DNA of 64,000 nucleotides from Viola odorata (lineage: Eukaryota > Streptophyta > Magnoliopsida > Malpighiales > Violaceae), in the NCBI GenBank assembly GCA_963691705.1, contig OY829541.1, forward strand, positions 50,736,377 through 50,800,376, given 5' to 3'. A program made the translations under genes and the position numbers. The notes below the pieces were generated by a model that was not told where the DNA came from, searched no databases, and saw only the letters and a program-made list of their open reading frames with translations. Position 1 is the stretch's first letter; each line of letters starts with the position of its first letter. Shown piece by piece: positions 37,262 to 48,877 of this stretch.

Positions 37262-38681
37262 GGGGTAATGACTTTTTGGACCTGTACTCGACTGAAATTG
37301 CCCTAATGGATCTCTAACGGAAAAAAATTGCCCTTTTAGACCCTGTACTCGGCTTGAAATTGCCCTTTTGGACCCTCCGTCAATACGTGGCAGTTAAGTG
37401 CTGACGTGGATTTTATTTTTTTTTATTTTTTCACTTTTGAAAATACGTGTCACTTCCACGTCAGCACTTAATTGCTACGAATTAATGGAGGGTCCAAAAG
37501 GGCAATTTCAACCGAGTACAGGGTCCAAAAGGGCAATTTATCCGAGTACAGGGTCTAAAAGGGCAAGTATTTCTGTATTTATTTTTACATAATCCTCATA
37601 ATTCTTACCTAATTTATTTCTTAATAAAATTTTCTATTTAAAATTTTAAATAAACTTTTCTAATTAATTTTAAAATAGAAAAAGGAAAAAAGAAGGTCTT
37701 TTACTTAAGTTTTAAAAAAAAAAGGATTAAAATTTTCTATTTCTTAGTTCTTACTATGAAGATTTTTTTTTCTCATAATATTTCTATTTCTTATATAACT
37801 TCCTTAATAATTTTTAGGGAAAAAACTAGAACTTTTAATTAATTTTAAAATAAAAAAGGAAAAATGATTAAAAAAAATTATTTCTTAGTTCTTATTATGG
37901 AGAAAATTTAGAACTTTTAATTAATTTTAAAATAAAAAAGGAAAAATGATTAAAAAAAATTATTTCTTAGTTCTTATTATGGAGAAAATATTTTTTCTCA
38001 TATAATTTCTTTAATAAAATTTTGTATTTAAAATAACAAATAAAAGGAAAAAAATGAAGACTTTTAATTAAGAGAAATTTTAATTAATTTAAAAAAAAAA
38101 AAGACGACGAGTTAAGTTTAAAAGAAAAAAAAAAGGAAAAAAGAAATATAATTAGTAATGTGTAATACATTAATACAATTTAAATTAAAAACATAAAATT
38201 CTAAACAATTAGTAATTACATTTTTTATGACAATTGACATGATTCTCTCTTACAATAATATAATTCTTTTTTTATTAAGTAAAATATTGAACAATAAACA
38301 TATATCCACAATATACCTTAAATAGAAAATTTTATTAAGAAATAAATTATGTAAAAATTATGAGGATTATGTAAAAATAAATACAGAAAATACGTGCCCT
38401 TTTAGACCCTGTACTCGGATAATTTGGCCTTTTGGACCCTATACTCAGCTGAAATTGTCCTTTTGGACCCTCCATTAATTCGTAGCAATTAAGTGCTGAC
38501 ATGGAAGTGACACGTATTTTCGAAAGTGAAAAAATTAAAAAAAATTAAATCCACGTCAGCACTTAACTACCACGTATTGACGGAGGGTCCAAAAGGGCAA
38601 TTTCAGCCGAGTACAGGGTCTAAAAGGGCAAACCATTAAGGCAATTTCAGCCGAGTACAGGGTCCAAAAAGGCATTACTCA
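37262..38681. mobile_element. Mutator-like non-autonomous element with long, internally palindromic inverted repeats
   Basis: Ends read GGGGTAATGACTTTTTGGAC and, inverted, approximately TGAGTAATGCCTTTTTGGAC. The inverted arms run to about 37650 on the left and from about 38325 on the right and are nearly identical. Each arm is itself a foldback: GGACCCTCCGTCAATACGTG pairs with its inverted form later in the same arm, around a CACGTCAGCACTTAA core. The centre is AT-rich with an 82-bp direct duplication. Flanking 9-mers TTTTTTTTA and ATTTTTTTA may be a target duplication, but homopolymer makes this weak. No transposase is present. Confidence 0.75.
37828..37991 (+). repeat. Two direct copies of an 82-bp AT-rich unit
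   Basis: Copies start at 37828 and 37910 with AGAACTTTTAATTAATTTTA and continue nearly identically through a TTATTTCTTAGTTCTTATTA block. They lie in the centre of the long palindromic element. Confidence 0.85.
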
Positions 38682-38700
38682 ATTTTTTTACTTATTTTAC

Positions 38701-39613
38701 TACTCCCTCCGTCACAAATTATATATCATTTTGCTACTAAATCCTTGTCCCGAATTAATTGATGTTCTTACTTTTCCAAACAAAAATCTCATCCATTTGA
38801 CAATTTAATCCCTACCCTCATCCCATTTTCCTCCTGTCCATTCGCACCCACCTCTAACCTCTCGCTCTCTCTCTCCTCTCTCACTCCTCTCAACCACCAT
38901 TGTCACCTCCAACACCATCACCCAACCACCACGCCCACTCCATCTCCCCATACCATAACCACCGCTGGCACCTCCTACACCATCACCCAACCACCGCTGG
39001 CCACTCCATCTCCCCACACCACAACCACCATCCCCAAATAAACCAGCCACCACAACCGGATCCCGACCACTACAAGCCACTGTCTCCGCCTCGATCTCTC
39101 CTCCACCCACCACTAGATCTGGATCTAGATTATTTTTTCAGATTTAAATTTGTTGGTATGTATTTTGGTGAGAGAAATGGGTGGCTAGATTTTTTAGTTA
39201 GGAAAATGGTGGCCCGATTTTGCAAGATAAGAATCTGGTGAGGACTGCCGGATTTTATTGGTAAGGGAGATGGGTCCCGACTGAGCAGTAGCGGCTGAAA
39301 ACACCTCGAAAATTTCGGATATTTTTGGGTTAGATCCCTTTGTTCTATTTTTTTTCTTCATGTTTTGATTCATTATTTATTTTAATTTCTAAAGATTTGA
39401 TATTTTTCTTGGGTCCATTTTAGTCCATGGTGGAGATGAATCTGGTGATGGTTGGTGGTGATAGAGGTCGGTGTTGTGCCGAAATGGATCTGGTGCCATT
39501 TAAGACATATTCGTAGATTTGGAAGTGAACAAGGGGTAGAATTGGTAAATCAATTGGTACCTTAATTTTGGTTACTATTATGAAACGACATATAATTTGT
39601 GACGGAGGGAGTA
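38701..39613. mobile_element. Stowaway-ended element of 913 bp
   Basis: The left end is TACTCCCTCCGTCACAAATT and the right end, inverted, is TACTCCCTCCGTCACAAATT, with TA at both borders. The terminal match of about 25 bp then fades. The interior is unusually long for Stowaway and has a C-rich plus-strand tract (about 38860-39110, CACCAC/CCAACC words). No transposase is recognisable. It may be a larger mariner-derived element or a MITE with acquired sequence (inference). Confidence 0.8.
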
Positions 39614-40245
39614 TTTGTTTTGAATTTTTAACCACTAGAAAGGTTAAAATTGCAGTTTTTAGAAAATTATAAATTAAATTATAGCTTTTAAACTATAAGG
39701 GTTTAAGTAGAACATTTCATTTTGGGTTTTTATGTAGTTTACTCGAAAATAAATCCTACAGTTTATAACCTTCCTTACCTCTACATTTTTATAAGTTTGT
39801 AATATAACTTTTATAATTTCTTAAAAATTTCTTAAATTAAAAGAATTTAAAAATTTAAGGACAAATATAACAAACATTGGAGAGTCCAATTACATAAAAA
39901 AATAAATAGAGAATTTTTTAAAAATATATTAAAAACAATTGCACTGTCTTAGTCCTACTATTTTTGTCGAAAAATTATATTTTTTCTATTTAATTTGAAA
40001 ATTAAAACAAAACGGAGAATTTGATCGCTTTTATTAAGTTGGGTTTAATGATACTTTTGATAACGTTAACTATCAACAGTCTAAATATGATTATCATAAT
40101 CACTGTTTTTATCCATTGAATTATGACATTACAAATCGAATTCATCGTATTTTTATGAAAATAACATAAACATATCTTAACACTGATAAAAGTAACAAAT
40201 TTTTTTTATTTTTTTTTACAATGATTAATTTGGTCTTCGCGTCGT
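39614..40245. other. AT-rich spacer
   Basis: I see no gene. This is low-complexity AT-rich sequence between two transposons. Confidence 0.4.
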
Positions 40246-40636
40246 TAGAAGTTAGGGGTAATAGTATTTTACACCCCTGTACTATCGCCGAAAAACAGAT
40301 ACCTCCCCTGTACTTTAAAACGTCCATGACACCCCACTGAACTATTATTTTCGGACAAAAAGGCCTTTCTATTCATAATTAATTACATTTTTTTGTAAAT
40401 TTTTGGAATTTTTTACAATGTTTCTTGAACATTATGTTAAATACATTTTTTTGTAAATTTTTACATTTTTTTTAGAATTTTTAGAATTTTTTAGAATTGT
40501 AAAAATGTGCATTAAAAACCTTTTTGCATGGGAACAATAGTTCAGGGGAGTGTCATGGACGTTTTAAAGTACAAGGGAGGTATCTGTTTTTCGGCGATAG
40601 TACAAGGGTGTAAAATACTATTATCCCTAGAAGTTA
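40246..40636. mobile_element. Mutator-like MITE of 373 bp with perfect 9-bp target duplication
   Basis: The element 40255-40627 begins GGGGTAATAGTATTTTACAC and ends with the inverse, finishing ...ACTATTATCCC. The inverted repeats are about 95 bp and nearly identical, including ACTATCGCCGAAAAACAGAT and TTTAAAACGTCCATGACA. It is flanked on both sides by TAGAAGTTA (40246-40254 and 40628-40636), a perfect 9-bp duplication as made by Mutator-like transposases. The interior is non-coding and AT-rich. Confidence 0.95.
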
Positions 40637-41141
40637 TCCAATCAAACCTAGATAATTAACTTAAAAACATATTTCATTTAAACGTTTCATTCGGCAATAC
40701 TCAAAAGATGAAATCAATTCCAAGTTAATATAAAAAGAAAGCGTTCCTAACTTATTGTTAACTTTGTCTTGATAACTAATTAATTTAAGGAATTTATGAG
40801 ATAATTGGTCTTTTTCTTCTTCTTTTTCGAAATTAATGGGATTATTGTCTTACCCCTTCTTAGTTCTTACCCCATTAAACCATATTAGTAAATACATAAA
40901 TATGGTTTTCAAATTTCAATGCCGAATATTTATAAAATAATTTTGTCAAGTTCCTAATCACCATTTTGTTATTTTCTTTCTTTCTTTCACTAACTAATCA
41001 ATTTTCCTTTTCGCATTTTACCCCCCCAAGTTTCGATTAATTCACATTGATCCCCTTAAACCCCACAAGCACACAAAAAGCTAACAAAACCAAAAACCCT
41101 AAGAAATCAAACGCACAAAAATCCGCAGTACACTCTCAGCA
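40637..41141. other. MPP10 5' flank
   Basis: AT-rich sequence leading into a pyrimidine-rich leader. It contains the telo-box listed separately. No other gene is seen. Confidence 0.45.
41094..41102 (+). promoter_or_regulatory. Telo-box upstream of MPP10
   Basis: AAACCCTAA lies 39 bp before the MPP10 ATG. Telo-boxes near the start are common in plant ribosomal-protein and ribosome-biogenesis genes. This matches the telo-box at RPS18 in the same window. Confidence 0.65.
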
Positions 41142-44100
41142 ATGGGGAACGCTACCGAACCCGGCATAGACGCCTTACACGAATTGAAGTCGACGGACCC
41201 TCCGCTATGGCTAACACCATCAGGTTCCCTCTCCAGAACAGCGCGTACAGCGTCGAAGCATCTCTTCTCCTTGCTAAAACCCTACTCTCCCAAATTACCG
41301 ATTGATGAGATTTTGGTTGATGGGTTTGATGCGGAGCAGATTTGGCAGCAAATTGACTTGCAATCTCAGCCTCTGCTTGCTGGTCTAAGCAAGAAAGTAA
41401 AATACTTCGAGAAGAATAAGGAGGAAATCAGCCAAATTTTCGAGAGGGTTGTGGGAGGAGGAGGGAAAAAGTTTCAGGGAAATGAGCAAGTGAGAAAAGA
41501 TGAGGACTTCAATAATGCGTTTAAAGGTGATGAGATGGACATGGATGAACTTAGTGAGGAGGAAGAGGAAGAGGAAGATGATGAGGAGGAAGAGGAAGAG
41601 GAAGATGAGGAGGATGGGGAGAAGAGTGGAGGAGGGATAGAGGATAGATTTTTGAAGATAAATGAGTTGGAGGAGTACTTGGAAAATGATGAGGCTAGGG
41701 AGTATGGATTGGATCCTAAGAAGAAGAAAAAACAAGAGGAGAAGCTAAGTGAAGATGAGGAGGAGGAGGATGAGGAGGACACTGAGGACGAAGATGATGA
41801 GGTATGTGAGAATGGATATCTGTTTGAATTTTTTTTTCACGATTTTTTTTTTGTGAATTTGTTGTTAGTTTGTAGTTAAATTGGTAGAAAAGTTGTGCTT
41901 CGTGAAATTATATGCTTCTTGTTGTACTAATATTTCTTACTAATAAGATGGAATTTTGATTTGCAGCTTGGGGTGTTTGGAGATGGTGGTGACGAGGAGG
42001 ACGATAAGCTTGGAAGTGTCAGGTGGTAACTTATTGTGTTTCATTATTGCATAGTTTTGAGCCTGTTGATTTTGTTGTTTGACCAAATATTGGTGTTGCA
42101 GTTCTAGTTATTTAGATGAAAGTTAAATGGTGGTATTTGAGATTCTTTTTGTTAGTTGTTTGTAGTTGAACATTGAAACCTTTCTGTTTCAGGATTTCTT
42201 TTTCTCACTTTTATAGTATTTCCTCAGTTGTGGTGCATAACCTTCATTTGCATCATTAGTAAGGCTGTTTGAATCAGTGCTGGTAGTAGTTTTGATAAGC
42301 CGAGATATAATTCTGATAACCTTTTCATTATTTCCTTTTTCTTTTTCCATATCACTTTGATGTTACTACACCTTGATTTACCACTACTTGCCCATTGCAG
42401 CCATAAACAGTCTATTGCTATTCGAAGGCTAAAGGATAGTTATGCTACATTACTGATTATTGAATTCACGTGTCTTGATCTTCAGATATGAAGACTTCTT
42501 CAATGCTAAAACGGAAAAAAGCTCAAAAGTAAAATCCAAATTAGTTGATTGGTCTGATGAAGACTTGGGCTCAGATGATGAGGTGATGGATGAGATGCTA
42601 CTATCTTGTATTTGCATTTTCATCATGCAGTGAACAAGTCTAATTCTTTCCGATCTTATTGTTATGCCATTTTTCAAGAAGCACGTGTGTAAAAATTAAC
42701 TCTTAAGTCATTCTTTGTACAGAAACAAGAAACTCTTTCTACCTTTGAAAAAGAACTTCAAAAGCGTCGTTCTGAGATAGAAAAGATGGAAGAAGCAAAT
42801 TTGGAGCCCAAAACTTGGACCATGCAGGGAGAGGTGAATTTGTCTGTTCAGTACATATTTTGACCATTATCATCAGCAACTTTGTCCATTCTTAATTAAT
42901 ATGTTTATGGGTTATAATTTGTATATACACATTGAATGTACTATGGGTATTGACAACAGGTGACTGCTAGAAGCAGGCCCGAGAACAGTGCATTAGAAGT
43001 TGATTTAGATTTTGAGCACAACGTTGGACCTCCCCCGGTAATCACAGAGGAGGTTACTGCATCTCTTGAAGATATGATTAAGAAAAGGATCATTGAGGTA
43101 ACAATACACTCCTTACATTTTGTATAGGTTGTGATAATGTTTGAGGTAAATTTTGCATTTCCTTAGTGACAAGTGTATTTTTCATTTTGCGCTTTGTGAA
43201 TGTTTCTGCTGCGTTGATCTGTGAGGCATAGATTATAAACTTTCTCAAAGTTTTCCATCCTAATGATGTCGTCATGCACATCACCAGTTTTCAACTGAAT
43301 TTTCTGAATGGTTTGATCACTCTAGATTCTGATGTTTTGGTCTATAGGACTAGTGTTCTAACCGTTGCAGCTATATATCCGGTATCATGTTCAATTCGCA
43401 CACTACATGAAGGAATTGCTAGATGCTATCTCACCCCTTGAGACATAAATTTTCTTTTCTACTCAGTCATCCTGTGACTAATTGTGATGTTCGTTCATAT
43501 GCTGCTTTTGTTTTACCTTTTGCATGGTGTACTATTTCTTTCGTCATTGTAGACCACGATATAGTTTTAACCTTTTTGCACCACATGCTTAATGTTGTTT
43601 GATGTTTTATATTGCAGGGCCAGTTTGATGACATTATAAAGGTTTCTAGAATACCGACTAAAGCACCAAGAGAGATAAAAGAATTGGTAAGCCCCATCAT
43701 ACTAACTTTTGATTGTTTGTTTAGTTCTTGTTGTACTTTTTGTTCTATAACAAGCTAATTGTTCTTGCCGTTCTTTTGTTCAAATGCTGCAGGATGAGAA
43801 TAAGAGCAATAAGGGTCTTGCTGATATTTATGCGGTATGACCATTATCCTCAATACTCTATCAGTTTTATGGCTCTTTAGGCTAGACTAAATCAATGGCC
43901 ACAGCTGTATTATTTTCTTCTATTGTTGAACTCTAGTATTGGAACATCTGTTTAGAGGATGAGATATTGAAACATGATTTCCTTTTATTATTCACAGGAT
44001 GAATATGTTCAGCAAACAAATCCAGATGCTGCTCCCATATCTGGCTCGGACGAGCTGAAGAAGGAGGTATACTTCTATGTTTCTTTATCCTGGTGCTATA

Positions 44101-45099
44101 TCTGTTTTTCCTTTTCCATTATGATTATTTTATCTCATACTGTTCTAGTCAATATCCTATTCCAGCGTGCTCCCATCTGATCTTTGGTTGAATGAACATA
44201 CACCATCTGTTAACCTGTTTGTCTCTTTTTCTAGGTGAGTGCTTTGCTCAAGAAACTATGCTTGAAGCTGGATGCTCTTGCTCACTTCCACTTTGCTCCA
44301 AAACCTGTATGCTTCTTAATTATTATAGTACTTGCTCCTTTGCAAGATTTTGGAGCCATTACCATTGTCAAGTTGGCTTTATTGAATATATAAATTAACA
44401 TCTACTATGTTGTGCCTCGACTTCATTAGGTTATAGAAGACATGTCTATACAAACGAATGTTCCTGCTCTTGCAATGGAAGAGGTAAAGTGATTTAACAG
44501 AATTTCCTTTTTTTCTTTTGCTCTTTGATTTGAGATTTGTTTATAACCTAAGTTTGTTGCATTTGGTTTCTTCTGTGAATAGATTGCACCCATGGCCGTT
44601 TCAGATGCAGCTATGCTGGCACCTGAGGAAGTCTTTTCCGGCAAAGGTAAAATTAAAGAAGAAGCAGAACTGACGCAGGCAGAGAGGAAGAGGAGGAGGG
44701 CTAATAAGAAAAGAAAATTTAAGGGTGAGTATTGATGAAAAAAATTGGCACTCTTTAGAAACTAATTCTAACAGTTCAGTTCAACACTTCCCAACAAAGA
44801 ACAACTCTGTATTCGTTGGGAAGCTAACAGGCAGTCAATTACTATCCTTCTCTGTATTTGTTCGATTTCTCCTTAAATGACTCATCTTTTCAGTGAAGCT
44901 AACTACCGTTTCTGTTATAACAGCTAAATCAGATGAAAGGATGGCGAAGAAGGCACGCGATAACATAATGCCAAAGAACAGCGATGGTAACCAGTTTATG
45001 TTAACCTATTGATATTGTAATGGATGTGAAAGGAAGCGAATTATAGAAACCTTCACCTCAAACTTCTGTTTGCATTTTGCAGGCAAGGAAGAAGAATAG
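41142..45099 (+). CDS. MPP10: U3 snoRNP component MPP10, 529 aa
   Basis: Thirteen exons: 41142-41801, 41967-42022, 42486-42582, 42723-42833, 42960-43097, 43618-43686, 43793-43834, 43998-44066, 44235-44306, 44430-44483, 44583-44724, 44924-44986 and 45083-45099 (1590 nt; phases close). MPP10 scaffolds IMP3 and IMP4 in the SSU processome in the nucleolus for 18S rRNA maturation. Features: a helical N-terminal region (1-115), long Glu/Asp tracts (about 138-158 and 203-220), then the conserved core: YEDFF near residue 240, EKELQKRRSEIEKMEEANLE, PKTWTMQGEVTARSRPENSA, LEVDLDFEH, EEVTASLEDMIKKRI and GQFDDIIKV. A basic tail with RKRRRANKKRKF follows. Order and motifs are those of the family; the length is typical. 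The Glu/Asp tracts create long Ser-rich antisense frames with no meaning of their own. Confidence 0.95.
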
Positions 45100-45696
45100 C
45101 TTCTTCGCATCTATTGAAATATGGTCGATACTTCTATGCATGCCCTTGAACCATTTTGAACTCATCGGTTCAGCGGAAGGACGCCGTAGATGAAAAGGAA
45201 GACGGTGTCTCATTTATATGTGGACAATGCCAAAATGGTTTCATGCTCTCACAAAGTGTTTATGGAGCATTGGGATAGCAAACTGTCTGTCCTGTATGAA
45301 GTAGTCATCTCTTTTTCATTTTAGAGTAGAGAGAGTTTTGTTATGTACTTTTTGGTTGAGGTTACAAATTGAGGCGGTAATAATAATAATATTGTCCAGC
45401 AATTTATTTTTATATATTCATCCCTTCTTTATTTTTTTAGTATTGAAAAATATTAAGTATAACAAATAATTAAATTACATGAAAATCTTAATAGTCTATC
45501 AAAGTTCCTAATTCAGCTCACTCAACATTAAAAAGAAACATGTGATAAATATATGTAAAAGAAATTCATAACAATTTCGGACCCTATCGAAAAAAATAAC
45601 AATTTCAGAGTATATAATACTCTCTTATTGACTTTCTGAAATAGTAAAATTTCATAGGACAACGATCTTTAATATTATTTTATTCCACATTATTTC
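45100..45696. other. MPP10 3' flank
   Basis: The probable 3' UTR extends to about 45400, with a TAATAATAATAAT run near 45380. Then comes AT-rich spacer up to the hAT element. No gene is seen. Confidence 0.45.
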
Positions 45697-47604
45697 ATTT
45701 TTACTAGGGGTGGCAAAAATCTACCCATACCCAATGGGTTAGTGCAATTTTTAAATGGGTATAAATGGGTAATATACCCATTTAAACTAAAATAGGTGAG
45801 TTTTATTGGGTTGGGTAATGGGTATCAATTACACTCAAGTCAATCCTATATCTCTCCTTCTCCTCTCTCTCATCTTTTTTATTTTTTATTTTTAAACAAA
45901 TTCAATTTTCTTACTCTGTATAATGAACAAAATAAATTAAAAATTACAACAACGTAATCTCTATCTCAAGATGCGTAATTCTATATCCACTTTTTTTATT
46001 TTATTTTATTTTTTAAAAATGAGTTTTTTATACTTTTCATGAGATAAAATCATGATCATAAATCATTTATATACATATATAAAATGCGTCGATGTTAGTT
46101 AATTTATCTTTTTAATTAATTAAACTTATTGTTATTATAATTAGTAGACTAAGCTTTGTTTTTAATTTGTAAAATTAATATAATATTTGTATTGATATAT
46201 ATTTTCTTTTTTTGTAATAATATGATTTTTTGTTTGCTTATAAAATATATATCAATACATTTTGGTGTGTGGAAATTAGGAGTGTAGAAGACGAAGTAGT
46301 GAGCTGATGATGAGCCATTGCATTTCCTTCCCTCCTTCTGTTACTTTCTTTTTGTTCTTCTTTTTTCCTTTCTCAGTTTCATGGTCCACCACGCCAGTTT
46401 GTGTGGACTGCAGTGAACTGCACTGAACTGAAGTGAGCATGGCTAAGTGAAATTGTACTGGACAAAATTTAAATATTTTAAGGTAAATTTTGGAAAAATC
46501 ATGTTTAAAATTTAATAAATTTCTATTTTATTATAAGTTAAAGAAAAATAAATTATATCACTAAAATCCAAATAAAATATTTAAAAACTTATTCATTTTT
46601 AATTCAATCTGAAGATTTTTTTTTTTAAAAAAAATAAGAGATATTCGATCAAACCTCGGACCGAGACAATGTTTTTTAGTTGGATCAAATTTGAACCGAT
46701 TTTAAGAGATGGTGATTGACTTGGATTACTGCTCTCGTCCTGTGGTTTTTCTAGTCAGAGTCGAGTAGTTCAGACTATCAGTAATCTCATTCTCACTCAC
46801 TGTTTCCACAATTTATTTACAACATATTTGCAGCAGTGACCCTCATTTTGTAAATAGAAACAGTTCTCCTCCTCTTGTCTACTCAAAAATGGAAAGAGGG
46901 CTGCAGAAAAGAAATCTACAAAACGTTCCCCAGGGGTCTCAATTCTTTCGGTAAACTGTCGAAGTTTCCGGCATTTATGTCAGATTGTAGCATCGGTCGC
47001 GTTCCTATCTTCCACAGGATTCCCTCCGCTAGGTGCTCCTTGCTCGAGCCTAAATGGTCAAACTCGAATCTAAATGGTCAAACCTGAGCCTAAATGGTCA
47101 AACCCAAACCTAAACGACAAAATCCGAGCCTAAAATTTTCAAACCCGAGCCTAAATGGTCAAACTCGAGCCTAAATGGTCAAACCTGAGTCTAAATGGTC
47201 AAAACCGAGTCTAAACGGTCAAACCTGAGCCTAAACAATAAAATCCGAGCCTAAATGGTCAAACCCGAGCCTAAATGGTCAAAACCGAACTTAAATGATA
47301 AAACCCGAGCTTAAACGATAAAATCATCATACACAGTCAAAATCGAGTCACATAGTCAAACTTTGTCAAAATCTACATTTTTTTGGTCAAACATAATATT
47401 TTTAATCTTACTTAATAAAAATATATATTTATTGAGTGAGAACGATTTAAATGGGTGGATATGATTAAATGGGTATAAATGGATGAGTATAATTAAATGG
47501 GTATAAATGGGTATGGGTACCCATTTAAAAAAATATATGGGTAATAAATGGGTATGATACCCATACCCACCCATACTCACCCATTTGCCACCCCTAATTT
47601 TTAC
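45697..47604. mobile_element. hAT-type non-autonomous element (1.9 kb) with perfect 8-bp target duplication
   Basis: The element 45705-47596 begins TAGGGGTGGCAAA and ends with the exact inverse TTTGCCACCCCTA. It is flanked by ATTTTTAC at 45697-45704 and 47597-47604, an 8-bp duplication typical of hAT transposition. Both subterminal regions are packed with AAATGGGTA/TACCCATTT words in both orientations, as hAT elements often show. The interior is AT-rich, has no transposase frame, and carries a minisatellite at 47045-47325. Confidence 0.95.
47045..47325 (+). repeat. Minisatellite, 14 units of about 20 bp
   Basis: The consensus is close to CGAGCCTAAATGGTCAAACC. I count about 14 diverged units in tandem; variants replace TGGTC with CGATA or AAATA, and one unit has ATTTTC. 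It lies within the hAT-type element. Units touch each other without unique spacers, so this is not a CRISPR array. Confidence 0.9.
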
Positions 47605-47979
47605 TCTTAATTTTTACTCAAATTACCACACCATCATTAAATTGGATTGATATATAAAAAAAAATAGTCATTTGCACAAAATATATATTCCAAAATGCAT
47701 AAAATGACAAGTATTTTGAACACTAAGAATCTGTAGAAAAGTAACAATTATTAGAGTTGAGAGGAGGGACTATATCACGTGAAAAGGATTTAAACGACGT
47801 ATACGGTATTACCCATTACCTAACGAAGATAAATTTTTGGAATCATAAATACCAATACCCACCTCTCCTATTTGTATTTTTTCTTCTACAGTCCTGATTT
47901 TGATACTCTAATTGGAAAGATCTATTTCGAGAAAGAAAAAAACTCATCTTTGACAAGCCCTCTCTGTTTCGTTTCTTCG
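47605..47979. other. Spacer between two hAT-type elements
   Basis: About 375 bp of AT-rich sequence with no recognisable gene. Confidence 0.4.
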
Positions 47980-48877
47980 CAGGCAATTAGGGATGATAAT
48001 TTCGCCCGCGGATATGGATATTCGCCCAATACCCGTAATTATGGGTGAATATTACCCGCACATTATAGGTATTTTGCGTGTATGGATATACTCGCACCCG
48101 CAAAGTACGGGTATGGATGTGGGTATGGATAGTGCTTACCAGCTCCAATACCCGTACTAAATACCCGCAATAAATAAATAAATAAATAATATTTTAATAT
48201 ATAATTAATTCAATATATAATATATAAGGCACTTGTTGTAGAACCTAGAAGAAGTTAGTTTCATAATTTTTTTCACGGCGAGGGCTTTCTAATAATGAAA
48301 TATTATATAACTATTTTTTTAATAAAAAAATAAAATTTAAGGTTAATTTTCTTTTCTACCAATTCTAATCCACATGATGATCCTTTCTCAAAATAACACT
48401 ATAGTATTTATTTATCTTTGAAAAAAGAGCATTGCTTCGTACTTCTTTAAATTTATGAAACGACTCTAAATTCATGAGTCTTATTATTTTTTATTAATTA
48501 TTTTACAATTTGAATATACTTTCTTTTTGGGTTTTTAAAATAAAAACAAATGACCAAGTTTTTATTTTCTTTAAAATCAGGTTTTTGTTTATTTAAATGA
48601 AAAATGAAAAATTATGTTGGATTAGTGTATCGTATTATTGTGTGGTATTGTTATTAAATTAGATTAATTTTTTTATATATTAATTTGATTGAAATTTGAA
48701 ATTTAATTTGCGGATATCCATGTCTATTCGCGAGTTATCCGCGAGTTTAATTACTCTTCCTTTACCCGCTCCATATAAATGCGGGTGCAAGTATGAATTA
48801 CCCGTAAATTTGCGGGTACATGTATAGATAATACTTAGCCGCTCCATGCCCGCCCAATTGACATGCCTGCAGGCAAT
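47980..48877. mobile_element. hAT-type non-autonomous element (882 bp) just upstream of the PAT1 gene
   Basis: The element 47988-48869 has ends TAGGGATGATAATT and, inverted, CAGGCATGTCAATT. The flanks are CAGGCAAT at 47980-47987 and 48870-48877, a perfect 8-bp duplication. Subterminal parts are rich in GCGGGTA/TACCCGC words in both orientations. The centre is AT-rich and non-coding. The right end is about 220 bp from the PAT1 start codon, so the insertion lies in or against its promoter. Confidence 0.9.

Noticed and set aside
41385..41782. Long Ser-rich and Leu-rich reading frames antisense to MPP10
   Set aside because: They mirror the Glu/Asp codon runs of MPP10 exon 1 and have no independent support.
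47045..47325. CRISPR-like array
   Set aside because: Repeats of about 20 bp adjoin each other without unique spacers, no cas genes exist and the DNA is from a plant; it is a minisatellite.
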